Shown here piece by piece: positions 24,193 to 34,105 of a DNA stretch of 64,000 bases (positions are counted from its first letter, which is position 1; every line of letters starts with the position of its first letter). This DNA is from Pseudomonas flavescens (GTDB taxonomy: Bacteria > Pseudomonadota > Gammaproteobacteria > Pseudomonadales > Pseudomonadaceae), in assembly GCF_013408425.1 (NCBI RefSeq), contig NZ_JACBYV010000001.1:3162001-3226000 (forward strand). Reading direction: 5' to 3'. A program made the position numbers and the translations under genes. Under the pieces are notes generated by a model. That model did not search any database, was not told the origin of the DNA, and saw only the letters and a program-made list of their open reading frames with translations.

Positions 24193-27100
24193 ATGGACAG
24201 GCAATGGCTTCGAGCAATCCAACGGTTGTGGCGGCCCGCGCCCCGCACCTTCGAGTACGAGCCGGCCCTGCGCGCGGAACTGTTCAGCGCAGAACAGATG
24301 GCCACCCACGGTGCCCACCTGGCCCGCCAGCATCACCTTAGCCGCGACTCCACCTCCGACGCCCTGCTTCACCGACTCGCCGAGAATGCTGCAGTGCTGG
24401 CCAGCAGTTGCCAGGCCATGACCGTGGCAGCGCTCTCCAACCGTCGCGCAACGCCGGCTGCGGAGTGGCTGCTGGACAACTTCTACCTGGTCGAGGAGCA
24501 GATACGCACGGCGCAGAAACATCTACCCAAAGGCTACTGCCGCGAACTGCCCGGCCTGGATGATGGGCCCTCGCGTACCTTGCCGCGGGTCTACGACATC
24601 GCCCTGGAAACCATTGCCCACGGTGACGGCCGGGTCGACAGCGACAGCCTGAGCCGCTTCGTGGCCGCCTATCAGGTGGTCACACCGCTGACGCTGGGCG
24701 AGCTGTGGGGCATTCCCATCATGTTGCGCCTGGCATTGATCGAGAACCTGCGCCGGGTCGCTTCACGGGTGATGGCCAACTGGAACGACCGCAACCTGGC
24801 CAATGACTGGGCGGATCGCCTGATTGCCACCGCAGAACGCGACGCCAAGAGCGTGGTGCTGCTGGTTGCCGACCTGGCACGTTCGGCACCGCCGATGACC
24901 AGTGCCTTCGTGGCCGAACTGGCGCGGCGCCTGCAGGGCCAGAGCACCGCACTTATTCTGCCGATGACCTGGGTCGAGCAGGCCCTGGCCGAGTCTGGCC
25001 AGAGCGTGGAGCGCCTGATTCACCTCGACGCTCAGTTGCAGGCCACGGAGCAGGTGTCGATCAGCAACAGCATCAACAGCCTGCGCCTGCTCTCGGCCAC
25101 CGACTGGCGCGAGTTCGTCGAGCACATGAGCGGTGTCGAACACACCCTTGGCGAAGATCCATCTGCGGTCTACGCCTGCATGGATTTCGCCACCCGCGAC
25201 CACTACCGGCATGCCGTCGAGCGCCTGGCGCGCAGCTGTCCGCACTCGGAGATCGACATCGCCCGCGCCGCCATCGCCTTGTGCCGCGCGGCACCGGATC
25301 ATGAACCCCTGATGAGCCACGTCGGCTTCTACCTGCTGGGCCCGGGGTTGGCCGATCTGGAGCGGCAACTGGGTGCGCGACGCTCCCTGGCCGAGCGCTG
25401 TCGACGCGTGTTGCGCAAGTCGCCGCTGGTTTTCTTCATGACTCCGGTGGTGCTGCTCAGCGCGCTGCTGGCCTGGCCGTTCTACGGCATGCTGCGCGCC
25501 GACGGCTGGGGCCTGTGGACGTTGTTGTCGCTCAGCGTACCGACACTGGTGATGACCAGCCACCTGGCCATCGCGCTGGTCAACCGGCTGGTGACCCTCA
25601 GCCTGCCACCAGACATCCTGCCACGCCTGGATTACAGCGCCGGCATTCCCCCCCAGGCACGTACGCTGGTAGTGGTGCCAACGCTGATCGGCAGCGCTCA
25701 GGACGTGGAAGAACTGGTGGATGGCATGGAGATACGCTTCCTCGCCAACCGGGATGCCAACCTGTATTTCGCCCTGCTCACCGATTTCATGGATGCCCAG
25801 AGCGAGGTGCTCGACGGCGATGCGCCCTTGCTGCAACAGGCCAGCCTGGCGGTCGATGCGCTGAATCTGAAATACCCCGAAACTGGCGCGTCGCGCTTCT
25901 TCCTGCTGCATCGCCCACGACGCTGGAACGCCACCGAACAACGCTGGATGGGCCATGAGCGCAAGCGCGGCAAGATCGCCGAGCTCAATGCGCTGTTGCG
26001 TGGTCATGGCCACGACCGGTTTTCCCTGATCGTCGGCGATATCGCCGCGCTGCCGGAGGTCAACTACGTCATCGCCCTGGACACCGACACCCAGCTGCCG
26101 CGCGATGTGGCCCGGCAGTTCCTCGGCGCCATCTGCCATCCGCTCAACCAGGCCCGCTTCGATGCGCAGCAACGCCGCATCGTCAGTGGCTACGCCATCC
26201 TGCAACCCCGTGTGGGCATCAGCCTGCCGAGCATCGCCCGCTCCGCCTACGCCCAGCTGTTCGGTAGCGATGCGGGGGTGGACCCCTACACCCGCTCGGT
26301 ATCCGACGTGTATCAGGACCTGTTCGGCAACGGCTCGTTCATCGGCAAGGGTATCTACGCCGTGGATGCCTTCGAGCAGGCCCTGCAGGGCTGCTTTCCC
26401 GACAACCGCATTCTCAGCCATGACCTGATCGAGGGCTGCTACGCCCGCTCCGGGCTGATCAGCGACGTACAGTTGTATGAAGAACACCCGGCGCGCTACA
26501 GCGCCGATGCCAAACGTCGGCATCGCTGGATCCGTGGAGACTGGCAGTTGCTGCCGTGGCTGATGCCCTGGACACCGAAACCCGGTGGTGGCCTGGAGCA
26601 GAACCGTCTGACCAACCTGGCCTGCTGGAAGATCGTCGACAACCTGCGCCGCAGCCTCGAGCCAGCGGCCTTTCTGTGCATGTTGCTGTGGGGCTGGTTG
26701 GCCAGTTCACAGCCGTTGCAGTGGAGCCTGGGGGTATTGCTGCTGATCATCGCCCAGCCGTTGATCAGCACCCTGCTGGATGTGCTGCACAAAGCCCATG
26801 ACATCAACCTCGGCCAGCACCTGAAGGTAACCTTGCGCGATGCGGCGCAGCACTTCGGTCGTGCGCTGCTGACGCTGGTGTGGCTGCCGTTCGAGGCCTT
26901 CAGCAGCCTGGATGCCATCGCCCGCACGCTGTGGCGCATGACCATCAGCCAGCGCCACCTGCTGCAATGGAACCCCTCCCGAGAAGTGGAGCGCAGCAGC
27001 AACAATGACCTGTCTGGCCTGTATCGGCTGATGTGGGTGGCGCCGCTGCTGGCGGTCGCCGTGGCCATCGCGCTGCTCGGCCAGCCGGTGACGCTGGCAA

Positions 27101-30100
27101 TCGCCGCGCCCTTCCTGCTGGCCTGGTTGCTGGCCCCGGCCATCGCCTGCTGGCTGAGCAGGCCGGCGGCCCATGTGCTGTTCGCCCCATCGCTCGAAGA
27201 GCAACAGTTTCTGCGCCGCCTGGCACGCAAGACCTGGGCTTTCTTCGACGATCATGTCGGCCCTGCGGACAACTGGCTGCCACCGGACAACATCCAGGAA
27301 CGGCCGACCGCGGTAACCGCCCACCGAACCTCGCCAACCAACATGGGCATGGCACTGCTTTCGCACCTGGCCGCTCACGACTTCGCCTACCTCAGTGGCG
27401 GTCGCCTGCTCGCACGCCTGGATAGCGCCCTGACCAGCATGTCGCGGCTGGAGCGTCATCGCCGCCACTTCTACAACTGGTACGACACTCAGACCCTGCA
27501 ACCGCTGCCGCCCCGCTACGTGTCCACCGTGGACAGCGGCAACCTGGCCGGTCTGCTGCTGACCCTGCGGCCAGGCCTGTACGAGTTGCCAAAAGCGGCC
27601 TTGCTCAGCCCGAACTGGCGCATCGGTCTGGCAGACAGCCTGGGCGTGCTGCATGAGGCAATGCTGGCGGGCGGGCTGGACGAGCACCTGCTCGACGAGG
27701 CGTTCAGCGAGCTGGCCACGACACCTGCCCTCGACGCGCAGAGCCTGGCCGATATCAGTGCGGTACTGCAGCGCCTGATCGCCCTCGCCCAGGGCCTGCA
27801 ACCCGCTCTTTCAACGGCTGTCGAGGCCGACTACTGGCGCCAGGCGCTGCTCGCTCATTGCCAGGATCTGCACAGCGAACTGACCTGCCTGACCCTACCC
27901 GGCAAGCCACTGGCCTCGGCCAGCTGGCATGAGCTGGCACAGCTCGATGCCGCGCAATGGCCGGCAGCCGAACAGGCCCAGGTCCGCGCGGTGATCGCCC
28001 ACGCCAGCGAGCGCATCGCCACGGCGCTGCGCCTGGCGGATCTGGCGGCCGAGCTGGCGGACATGGACTTCACCTTCCTGTACGACGCGCAACGCGAGCT
28101 CCTGGCCATCGGTTACAACGCCGATGACCAGCGCCTGGACGGCGCCTACTACGACCTGCTGGCCTCGGAAGCGCGGCTGACCAATTTCGTGGTCATCGCC
28201 CAGGGACAGCTGCCTCAGGACAGCTGGTTCACCCTGGGCCGGCTGCTGACCAGCAACGGCGGGGTCCCGGTGCTACTGTCCTGGACCGGCTCGATGTTCG
28301 AGTACCTGATGCCGATGCTGGTCATGCCCAGCTATGCCGGCACCCTGCTCGACCAGACCTGCCGCGCCGCCGTGGCCCGGCAGATCGAATACGGCCAGCA
28401 ACTGGGCCTGCCCTGGGGCGTGTCCGAGTCCGGCTACAGCACCCTGGACGCCCAACTGAATTATCAGTACCGGGCCTTCGGCGTACCCGGCCTGGGTCTC
28501 AAGCGCGGCCTTGGCGAAGACGTGGTGATGGCCCCCTATGCCTCGGTGCTGGCGCTGATGGTAGCCCCGGAAGCGGCCTGCAAGAACCTCCAGCGCCTGG
28601 CGGGCATGGGCATGGCAGGCCGCTATGGTCTGTACGAAGCCATCGATTTCACCAGTGCCCGGCTGCCACCGGGGCAGAACGCTGCGCTGATCCAGTCCTT
28701 CATGGCGCACCATCAGGGCATGAGCCTGCTGTCATTGACCCATGTGCTGCTCGATCGCCCGATGCAGCGCCGCTTCGAGGCCGACCCGCAGTTCCAGGCC
28801 ACCGCCCTGCTGCTGCAGGAACGGGTGCCGAAAAGCGCCGCGCAATACCTGCACACCGCCAATGCCTCGCTGGAGGGCAAGGTCGCCCGGGTCAACGAGA
28901 ACAAGCTGCGGGTCTACACCGACCCGGGGCGCCGACACCCCGCCGTACAACTGCTCTCCAACGGCCGTTACCACGTGATGATCAGCAATGCCGGTGGTGG
29001 TTACAGCCGCCGCGACGATATGGCGGTCACCCGCTGGCACGAGGACATAACCTGCGACAACACCGGCACCTTCTGCTACCTGCGGGATGTCGACAGCGGG
29101 GATTTCTGGTCCTCGGCGCACCAGCCGACCTTGCGCACGACGCAAAGCTTCGAGGCGATCTTCACCGATGCCCGGGCCGAATTCCGCGTGCGCGAACGGG
29201 ACTTCGACGCTCACACCGAGATCGTCGTCTCACCCGAAGACGACATCGAACTGCGGCGCCTGCACATCAGCAACCGGGGTGCGCAGCGCCGTACCCTGGA
29301 ACTCACCAGCTACGCCGAAGTGGTGCTGGCACCGGCCCTCAGTGACGCCCTGCATCCGGCCTTCAGCAAGCTGTTCGTACAGAGCGAACTGCTCACTGAG
29401 CTGCAGGCGATTCTGTGCAGCCGGCGGCCACGTTCGAGCGAGGAAAAGGTACCGTGGCTGTGCCACCTGCTGGCCGCCCACGAGGTGGACATCGCGGCGA
29501 TCTCCTACGAAACCGACCGCGCCCGCTTCATCGGTCGCGGGCGCAACCTGACGCACCCCGCCGCGATGGACAACGAGACGCTGTCCGGCACCGCGGGTGC
29601 GGTGCTCGATCCGATCGTCTCGATCCGCTGCCGGATCACCCTGGAGCCTGGCCAGACCGCCACCATCGACCTGGTGACCGGCGTCAGTGACAGCCGTGAC
29701 GGTTGCCTGCAGTTGATCAACAAGTACCGCGATCGGCACCTGGCCGACCGTGTCTTCGACCTGGCCTGGACCCACAGCCAGGTGCTGCTGCGCCAGCTCA
29801 ACACCTCCCATGCCGAGGCCCGTCTGTTCGAGCAGATGGCCGCGTCGATCATCTATACCAACCCCTCGCTGCGCGCCGCACCGGGCGTGCTGGCCGCCAA
29901 CCAGCGCAACCAGAGCGGCCTGTGGGGCCAGGCGATTTCCGGTGACCGGCCCATCGTGCTGCTACAGATTTCCGCCACCGCGCATATCGACCTGGTGCGC
30001 CAGTTGGTGCAGGCCCATGCCTACTGGCGACACAAGGGCCTGATCGTCGACCTGGTGATCTGGAACGAGGACCAGGCCGGTTACCGGCAGGATCTGCAGG

Positions 30101-32844
30101 ACGTGATCATGGGCCTGGTGACCTCGGGCAGCGAGGCGCACCTGCTGGACCGGCCTGGTGGCATTTTCGTGCGCCCGGCCCAGCAACTCTCCAATGAAGA
30201 TCGCGTGCTGATGCTGGCCGTGGCCCATCTGGTGCTCAGCGACGAACGCGGCAGCCTCGCCGAACAGATTCATCGGCGTCGGGCAGAGCCCGCCATGCCG
30301 GCCTTCGATGCCCGCCTGCTGCCCAGGCCGGCGCCGCCAGTGGTGGTTCCGCTGGCTGACTCGTCGCTGATCCTGAGCAACCCCCATGGCGGTTTCAGCG
30401 CCGACGGCAAGGAATACGTCATTCACTGCCAAGCCGGTCAGCCGACCCCGGCGCCCTGGGTCAACGTGCTGGCCAACCCGAATTTCGGCAGCGTGATTTC
30501 GGAAAGCGGCAGCGCCTACACCTGGCATGAGAACGCCCACGAATTCCGCCTCACGCCATGGCGCAACGACCCGGTCAGCGACCCGGGCGACGAGGCCATC
30601 TACCTGCGCGATGAAGACAGCGGCCACTACTGGTCGCCAACCCCGCTGCCACGCCCTGGCAAGGGCGCTTACGTGACCCGACACGGTTTCGGCTACAGCG
30701 TCTTCGAACACGAGGAAGGCGGGATTCGCAGCGAGCTGTGGGTCTACGTATCGCTGCAGGATCCGGTGAAGTTATCGCACCTGAAAATCCATAATGTCTC
30801 CGGCCGAGCACGGCGCCTGTCGGTCACCGGCTACGTGGCCTGGGTACTGGGCGACCTGCGGGAAAAATCCTCCATGCACGTGGTCAGCGAGGCCGATCCG
30901 AACAGCGGTGCGCTGTTCGCTCGCAATGCCTACTCCATCGAATTCCCTGGCCGGGTGGCCTTCTTCGATGTCGACGTACCGCTGGCCAGCAGCACCGCCG
31001 GGCGCTGCGACTTCATCGGCCGTAACGGCCACCTGAGCGCCCCTGCGGCCATGGCCCAGCCGCACCTGTCGGGGCGCAGCGGCCCGGGGCTCGACCCGTG
31101 CGCGGCGCTGCGCGCAAATCTGCAACTGGCTGCCGACGAGCAGCGCAGCGTGACCTTCCGCCTGGGCGCCGCCCAGGACGCCAAGACCGCTTCGCGCCTG
31201 GTGCAGCGCATGCGCGGCGGCAACGTCGCCCAGGTCGAACTGCAGCGGGTGCGCGAGCATTGGCAGGACACCCTGGGAAAGGTGCGGATCGAAACCCCGG
31301 AGCCGGCCGTGGACGTGCTGGTCAATGGCTGGCTGATGTATCAGGTGATCGCCTGCCGCTTCTGGGCGCGCAGCGGTTACTACCAGTCCGGTGGCGCCTT
31401 CGGCTTCCGTGATCAGTTGCAGGACAGCATGGCCATGCTGCATGCCGACCCGGCCGCGGTTCGCCGGCACCTGCTGCTGTGCGCCGCCCACCAGTTCATC
31501 GAAGGCGATGTACAGCACTGGTGGCACCCGCCACTGGATCGCGGTGTGCGCACCGGCTGCTCCGACGACTACCTGTGGCTGGCCCAGGCGACCAGCCGCT
31601 ACGTTCAGGTCAGCGGCGATCACACGGTGCTGGGGGAAACCGTGGGCTACCTGGAAGGCCGTTTGCTCAACAGCGGCGAGGAGTCCTATTACGACCTGCC
31701 GCACCACTCTGCCCTGCAGGAAACCCTGTACCAGCACTGCGTGAGAGCCATCGAGCACAGCCTGGCACGGGGCGTTCACGGCCTGCCGCTGATGGGCCAC
31801 GGCGACTGGAACGACGGCATGAACCGCGTCGGCGAAGGGGGCAAGGGCGAAAGCGTCTGGCTCGGCTTCTTCGGCTACGACGTGCTGCGCCGCTTCGCCA
31901 CCACAGCCCTGCTCAACGGTGACGCCGAGTTCGCCAGACGCTGCGACGAGCACGCCGATGCCTTGCGCCTGAGCCTCGATGCCCACGCCTGGGATGGCGA
32001 GTGGTATCGCCGGGCCTATTTCGACGATGGCACGCCATTGGGCTCGACCGGCAACGACGAGTGCCGCATCGACTCCATCGCGCAAAGCTGGTCGGTGCTG
32101 TCCGGCGCGGCACCCGATGGGCGCCAGCGCACGGCCATGGACTCACTGGAGCGGCACCTGCTGCGCCGCGACATCGGCCTGGTGCAACTGCTTGCGCCCC
32201 CCTTCGACCACGGCGTGCTCGACCCTGGCTACATCAAGGGCTACGTACCTGGCGTGCGCGAGAATGGCGGCCAGTACACCCACGCCGCGGTGTGGGCGAG
32301 CATGGCCTTCGCCGAACTGGGCGACAGCGCACGGGCATGGGAGCTGCTGCGCCTGATCAATCCGGTCAGCCACGGCAACAGTGCCGCAACCATTGCCACC
32401 TACAAGGTCGAGCCCTATGTGGTGGCCGCCGACGTGTATGGCATGCCGCCCCATGAGGGACGTGGCGGCTGGAGCTGGTACACCGGTTCGGCCGGCTGGA
32501 TGTACCGGCTGATCGTCGAGTCGCTGCTCGGTCTGCAGCGCAACGGTACGCAGTTGCGCATGCAACCGGTGCTGCCGGCGGACTGGCGCGGATTCAGCCT
32601 GCACTACCGCTTCGGCTCGTCGTGCTACCGCATCACCCTGTGCTGCACGGATGCCGCCGACTCGACCCTGCACCTGGACGGCATCGCGGTCCAGGGCGAC
32701 AGCATCACCCTGGTCGACGATGACCAGGATCATCAGGTCGATATTCAGTGGCCTCACAAGGGGCACCTTAAGGGGTCTGGCACACCGACGGATACCGATA
32801 AACCTGTCAGGGTGATCGCTCAACCGAACCAGCTACCGGAGTAG
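24193..32844 (+). CDS. Cyclic beta-glucan synthase (GT84-GH94), NdvB/Cgs-type
   Basis: A single intact gene of about 2,883 codons. It matches the organisation of cyclic beta-1,2-glucan synthase. There is an N-terminal region, then membrane helices near residues 407-466, and a glycosyltransferase domain with the DxD-type motif ALDTDTQLPRD near residue 630 and RRHRWIRGDWQ. More helices lie near 825-865 and 943-990, then a glucoamylase-like domain (NWLPPDNIQ...RTSPTNMG near 1017). Two GH94 halves follow, near 1590 and 2060, with the phosphorylase motif GHGDWNDGMN near 2535. The enzyme initiates, elongates and cyclises periplasmic glucan, and the GH94 part sets chain length. The ATG at 24193 follows CCAAGGAAAAC; a TTG at 24175 is in frame but less likely. 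No glucan exporter gene is nearby. Confidence 0.92.
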   Translation: MDRQWLRAIQRLWRPAPRTFEYEPALRAELFSAEQMATHGAHLARQHHLSRDSTSDALLHRLAENAAVLASSCQAMTVAALSNRRATPAAEWLLDNFYLVEEQIRTAQKHLPKGYCRELPGLDDGPSRTLPRVYDIALETIAHGDGRVDSDSLSRFVAAYQVVTPLTLGELWGIPIMLRLALIENLRRVASRVMANWNDRNLANDWADRLIATAERDAKSVVLLVADLARSAPPMTSAFVAELARRLQGQSTALILPMTWVEQALAESGQSVERLIHLDAQLQATEQVSISNSINSLRLLSATDWREFVEHMSGVEHTLGEDPSAVYACMDFATRDHYRHAVERLARSCPHSEIDIARAAIALCRAAPDHEPLMSHVGFYLLGPGLADLERQLGARRSLAERCRRVLRKSPLVFFMTPVVLLSALLAWPFYGMLRADGWGLWTLLSLSVPTLVMTSHLAIALVNRLVTLSLPPDILPRLDYSAGIPPQARTLVVVPTLIGSAQDVEELVDGMEIRFLANRDANLYFALLTDFMDAQSEVLDGDAPLLQQASLAVDALNLKYPETGASRFFLLHRPRRWNATEQRWMGHERKRGKIAELNALLRGHGHDRFSLIVGDIAALPEVNYVIALDTDTQLPRDVARQFLGAICHPLNQARFDAQQRRIVSGYAILQPRVGISLPSIARSAYAQLFGSDAGVDPYTRSVSDVYQDLFGNGSFIGKGIYAVDAFEQALQGCFPDNRILSHDLIEGCYARSGLISDVQLYEEHPARYSADAKRRHRWIRGDWQLLPWLMPWTPKPGGGLEQNRLTNLACWKIVDNLRRSLEPAAFLCMLLWGWLASSQPLQWSLGVLLLIIAQPLISTLLDVLHKAHDINLGQHLKVTLRDAAQHFGRALLTLVWLPFEAFSSLDAIARTLWRMTISQRHLLQWNPSREVERSSNNDLSGLYRLMWVAPLLAVAVAIALLGQPVTLAIAAPFLLAWLLAPAIACWLSRPAAHVLFAPSLEEQQFLRRLARKTWAFFDDHVGPADNWLPPDNIQERPTAVTAHRTSPTNMGMALLSHLAAHDFAYLSGGRLLARLDSALTSMSRLERHRRHFYNWYDTQTLQPLPPRYVSTVDSGNLAGLLLTLRPGLYELPKAALLSPNWRIGLADSLGVLHEAMLAGGLDEHLLDEAFSELATTPALDAQSLADISAVLQRLIALAQGLQPALSTAVEADYWRQALLAHCQDLHSELTCLTLPGKPLASASWHELAQLDAAQWPAAEQAQVRAVIAHASERIATALRLADLAAELADMDFTFLYDAQRELLAIGYNADDQRLDGAYYDLLASEARLTNFVVIAQGQLPQDSWFTLGRLLTSNGGVPVLLSWTGSMFEYLMPMLVMPSYAGTLLDQTCRAAVARQIEYGQQLGLPWGVSESGYSTLDAQLNYQYRAFGVPGLGLKRGLGEDVVMAPYASVLALMVAPEAACKNLQRLAGMGMAGRYGLYEAIDFTSARLPPGQNAALIQSFMAHHQGMSLLSLTHVLLDRPMQRRFEADPQFQATALLLQERVPKSAAQYLHTANASLEGKVARVNENKLRVYTDPGRRHPAVQLLSNGRYHVMISNAGGGYSRRDDMAVTRWHEDITCDNTGTFCYLRDVDSGDFWSSAHQPTLRTTQSFEAIFTDARAEFRVRERDFDAHTEIVVSPEDDIELRRLHISNRGAQRRTLELTSYAEVVLAPALSDALHPAFSKLFVQSELLTELQAILCSRRPRSSEEKVPWLCHLLAAHEVDIAAISYETDRARFIGRGRNLTHPAAMDNETLSGTAGAVLDPIVSIRCRITLEPGQTATIDLVTGVSDSRDGCLQLINKYRDRHLADRVFDLAWTHSQVLLRQLNTSHAEARLFEQMAASIIYTNPSLRAAPGVLAANQRNQSGLWGQAISGDRPIVLLQISATAHIDLVRQLVQAHAYWRHKGLIVDLVIWNEDQAGYRQDLQDVIMGLVTSGSEAHLLDRPGGIFVRPAQQLSNEDRVLMLAVAHLVLSDERGSLAEQIHRRRAEPAMPAFDARLLPRPAPPVVVPLADSSLILSNPHGGFSADGKEYVIHCQAGQPTPAPWVNVLANPNFGSVISESGSAYTWHENAHEFRLTPWRNDPVSDPGDEAIYLRDEDSGHYWSPTPLPRPGKGAYVTRHGFGYSVFEHEEGGIRSELWVYVSLQDPVKLSHLKIHNVSGRARRLSVTGYVAWVLGDLREKSSMHVVSEADPNSGALFARNAYSIEFPGRVAFFDVDVPLASSTAGRCDFIGRNGHLSAPAAMAQPHLSGRSGPGLDPCAALRANLQLAADEQRSVTFRLGAAQDAKTASRLVQRMRGGNVAQVELQRVREHWQDTLGKVRIETPEPAVDVLVNGWLMYQVIACRFWARSGYYQSGGAFGFRDQLQDSMAMLHADPAAVRRHLLLCAAHQFIEGDVQHWWHPPLDRGVRTGCSDDYLWLAQATSRYVQVSGDHTVLGETVGYLEGRLLNSGEESYYDLPHHSALQETLYQHCVRAIEHSLARGVHGLPLMGHGDWNDGMNRVGEGGKGESVWLGFFGYDVLRRFATTALLNGDAEFARRCDEHADALRLSLDAHAWDGEWYRRAYFDDGTPLGSTGNDECRIDSIAQSWSVLSGAAPDGRQRTAMDSLERHLLRRDIGLVQLLAPPFDHGVLDPGYIKGYVPGVRENGGQYTHAAVWASMAFAELGDSARAWELLRLINPVSHGNSAATIATYKVEPYVVAADVYGMPPHEGRGGWSWYTGSAGWMYRLIVESLLGLQRNGTQLRMQPVLPADWRGFSLHYRFGSSCYRITLCCTDAADSTLHLDGIAVQGDSITLVDDDQDHQVDIQWPHKGHLKGSGTPTDTDKPVRVIAQPNQLPE

Positions 32845-32849
32845 CGAAC

Positions 32850-33065
32850 ATGAACAGACCACTGACCGAAATCATCAAGGGAAAATGGCGGCTATTGGCA
32901 GGCCTGGCGCGGATCGTATGGGATGAACTGACGCTGGATGAGTTGCTCAAGTCCGGCGGCGACCTGGACAAGCTCACCAACCTGATCCAGAAACGCTACG
33001 ACATGACCCACGACGAGGCGCGCAAGCAGATCGTCAGCTTCTTCGAGCGGCACCGCATGACCTGA
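32850..33065 (+). CDS. CsbD-like small stress protein
   Basis: A 71-residue protein beginning five bases after the glucan synthase stop, so almost certainly co-transcribed. It has the CsbD pattern: IIKGKWRLLAGLARIVWDELT, then GGDLDKLTNLIQKRYDMTHDEARKQI. CsbD-like proteins are general-stress proteins of unknown activity. Here the usual KGKVKE section is more hydrophobic (LLAGLARIVW), a divergent version. Association with periplasmic glucan synthesis fits an osmotic- or envelope-stress role. Confidence 0.75.
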   Translation: MNRPLTEIIKGKWRLLAGLARIVWDELTLDELLKSGGDLDKLTNLIQKRYDMTHDEARKQIVSFFERHRMT

Positions 33066-33090
33066 CCGGCAATCCATTCGAGGAATCAGC

Positions 33091-33354
33091 ATGCTCGACA
33101 CCTACTTCGTCATTGCCAACAGTTCGGGCAACATCATCCGGATGACTCGGCGCGATGCCCGACCGGACGATTCGGCTACCATCACTCACGTTCAGGCCTC
33201 GTCGGGCCTGGTCGAGCGCTATCAGCGGTTGCTAGACGGTGGCCAGGATCTGATCAGCGTCGAGCACTTGCTGCAGAGCGATTGCGGCACTATGTACGGC
33301 AGCGAACGGAGCGGCGCGCTGGCCGGGCGTATGGTGAGGAGCTCACTCGAATAA
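33091..33354 (+). CDS. Hypothetical 87-residue protein in the glucan synthase operon
   Basis: The start follows GAGGAATCAGC, an acceptable ribosome-binding site. The protein is soluble and mixed in charge (MLDTYFVIANSSGNIIRMTR, then ERYQRLLDGGQDLISVEHLLQSD). It contains one cysteine and no recognised domain. It lies 25 bases after the CsbD-like gene and 15 bases before the Crp/Fnr gene, so it is probably in the same transcript. Function unknown. Confidence 0.65.
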   Translation: MLDTYFVIANSSGNIIRMTRRDARPDDSATITHVQASSGLVERYQRLLDGGQDLISVEHLLQSDCGTMYGSERSGALAGRMVRSSLE

Positions 33355-33369
33355 TTCATAAGGGATTTC

Positions 33370-34092
33370 ATGCCCGAAGACTGCATACCGCAGCAGAACC
33401 ACTTGTTGGCAGCTCTGCCTGGTGAAGTCCAGCAGAGGCTCTTTTCACACCTGGAACATGTTCACCTGCCGCTCGGACAGGTGCTCTATGAGTCTGGCGA
33501 GTCCGTGCGCCACGTGTACTTCCCGACCGACTCCATCATCTCCCTGCTCAATGTCATGGAAAGCGGCGCCTCTGCGGAAATCTCCGTGGTGGGTAACGAA
33601 GGCTTGGTCGGTATCTCACTGTTCATGGGCGGCGAAAGCACCCCTAGCCGTGCCGTGGTGCAAAGCGGTGGTTACGCCTATCGCCTGCAAGGGCAGCGCC
33701 TGAAGGACGAGTTCAATCGCCACGGGGAAATGCTGGTACTGATGCTGCGCTACACCCAGGCACTGATCACCCAGATGTCGCAGACCGCCGTGTGCAACCG
33801 TCACCATTCGATCGACCAGCAATTGTGCCGCTGGCTGTTGCTGTCACTCGATCGCCTGCCCGGCAACCAGTTGACCATGACCCAGGAGCTGATCGCCAAC
33901 ATGCTCGGCGTACGCCGCGAAGGTGTTACCGAGGCCGCCGGCAAGCTGCAGCGCCAGGGCGTGATCGAGTACAGCCGCGGGCATATCACCGTGCTCAATC
34001 GCAAACGACTCGAACAGATGAGCTGCGAATGCTATGCGGTGGTGAAAAAGGAAACCGACCGCCTGCTGTCCTACATGCCGATGCGCCAATGA
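33370..34092 (+). CDS. Crp/Fnr-family transcriptional regulator
   Basis: A 240-residue regulator. The N-terminal cyclic-nucleotide-binding-like barrel has the RHVYFPTDSIISLLNVMESG and SAEISVVGNEGLVGI segments. The cAMP-contacting residues of Crp are not obvious, so the ligand may differ. The helix-turn-helix is TMTQELIANMLGVRREGVTEAAGKLQRQGVI. No Fnr-type cysteine cluster is present. It is the last gene of the glucan synthase group, with AAGGGATTTC before the ATG at 33370, and converges with a c-di-GMP protein gene 13 bases away. It may feed back on glucan production. Confidence 0.88.
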   Translation: MPEDCIPQQNHLLAALPGEVQQRLFSHLEHVHLPLGQVLYESGESVRHVYFPTDSIISLLNVMESGASAEISVVGNEGLVGISLFMGGESTPSRAVVQSGGYAYRLQGQRLKDEFNRHGEMLVLMLRYTQALITQMSQTAVCNRHHSIDQQLCRWLLLSLDRLPGNQLTMTQELIANMLGVRREGVTEAAGKLQRQGVIEYSRGHITVLNRKRLEQMSCECYAVVKKETDRLLSYMPMRQ

Positions 34093-34105
34093 CGCGCTGC
34101 AGCGC

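Noticed and set aside
24763..26523. Open frame of about 586 codons opposite the glucan synthase
   Set aside because: Antisense shadow with no start signal and no known motif; the sense gene is intact.
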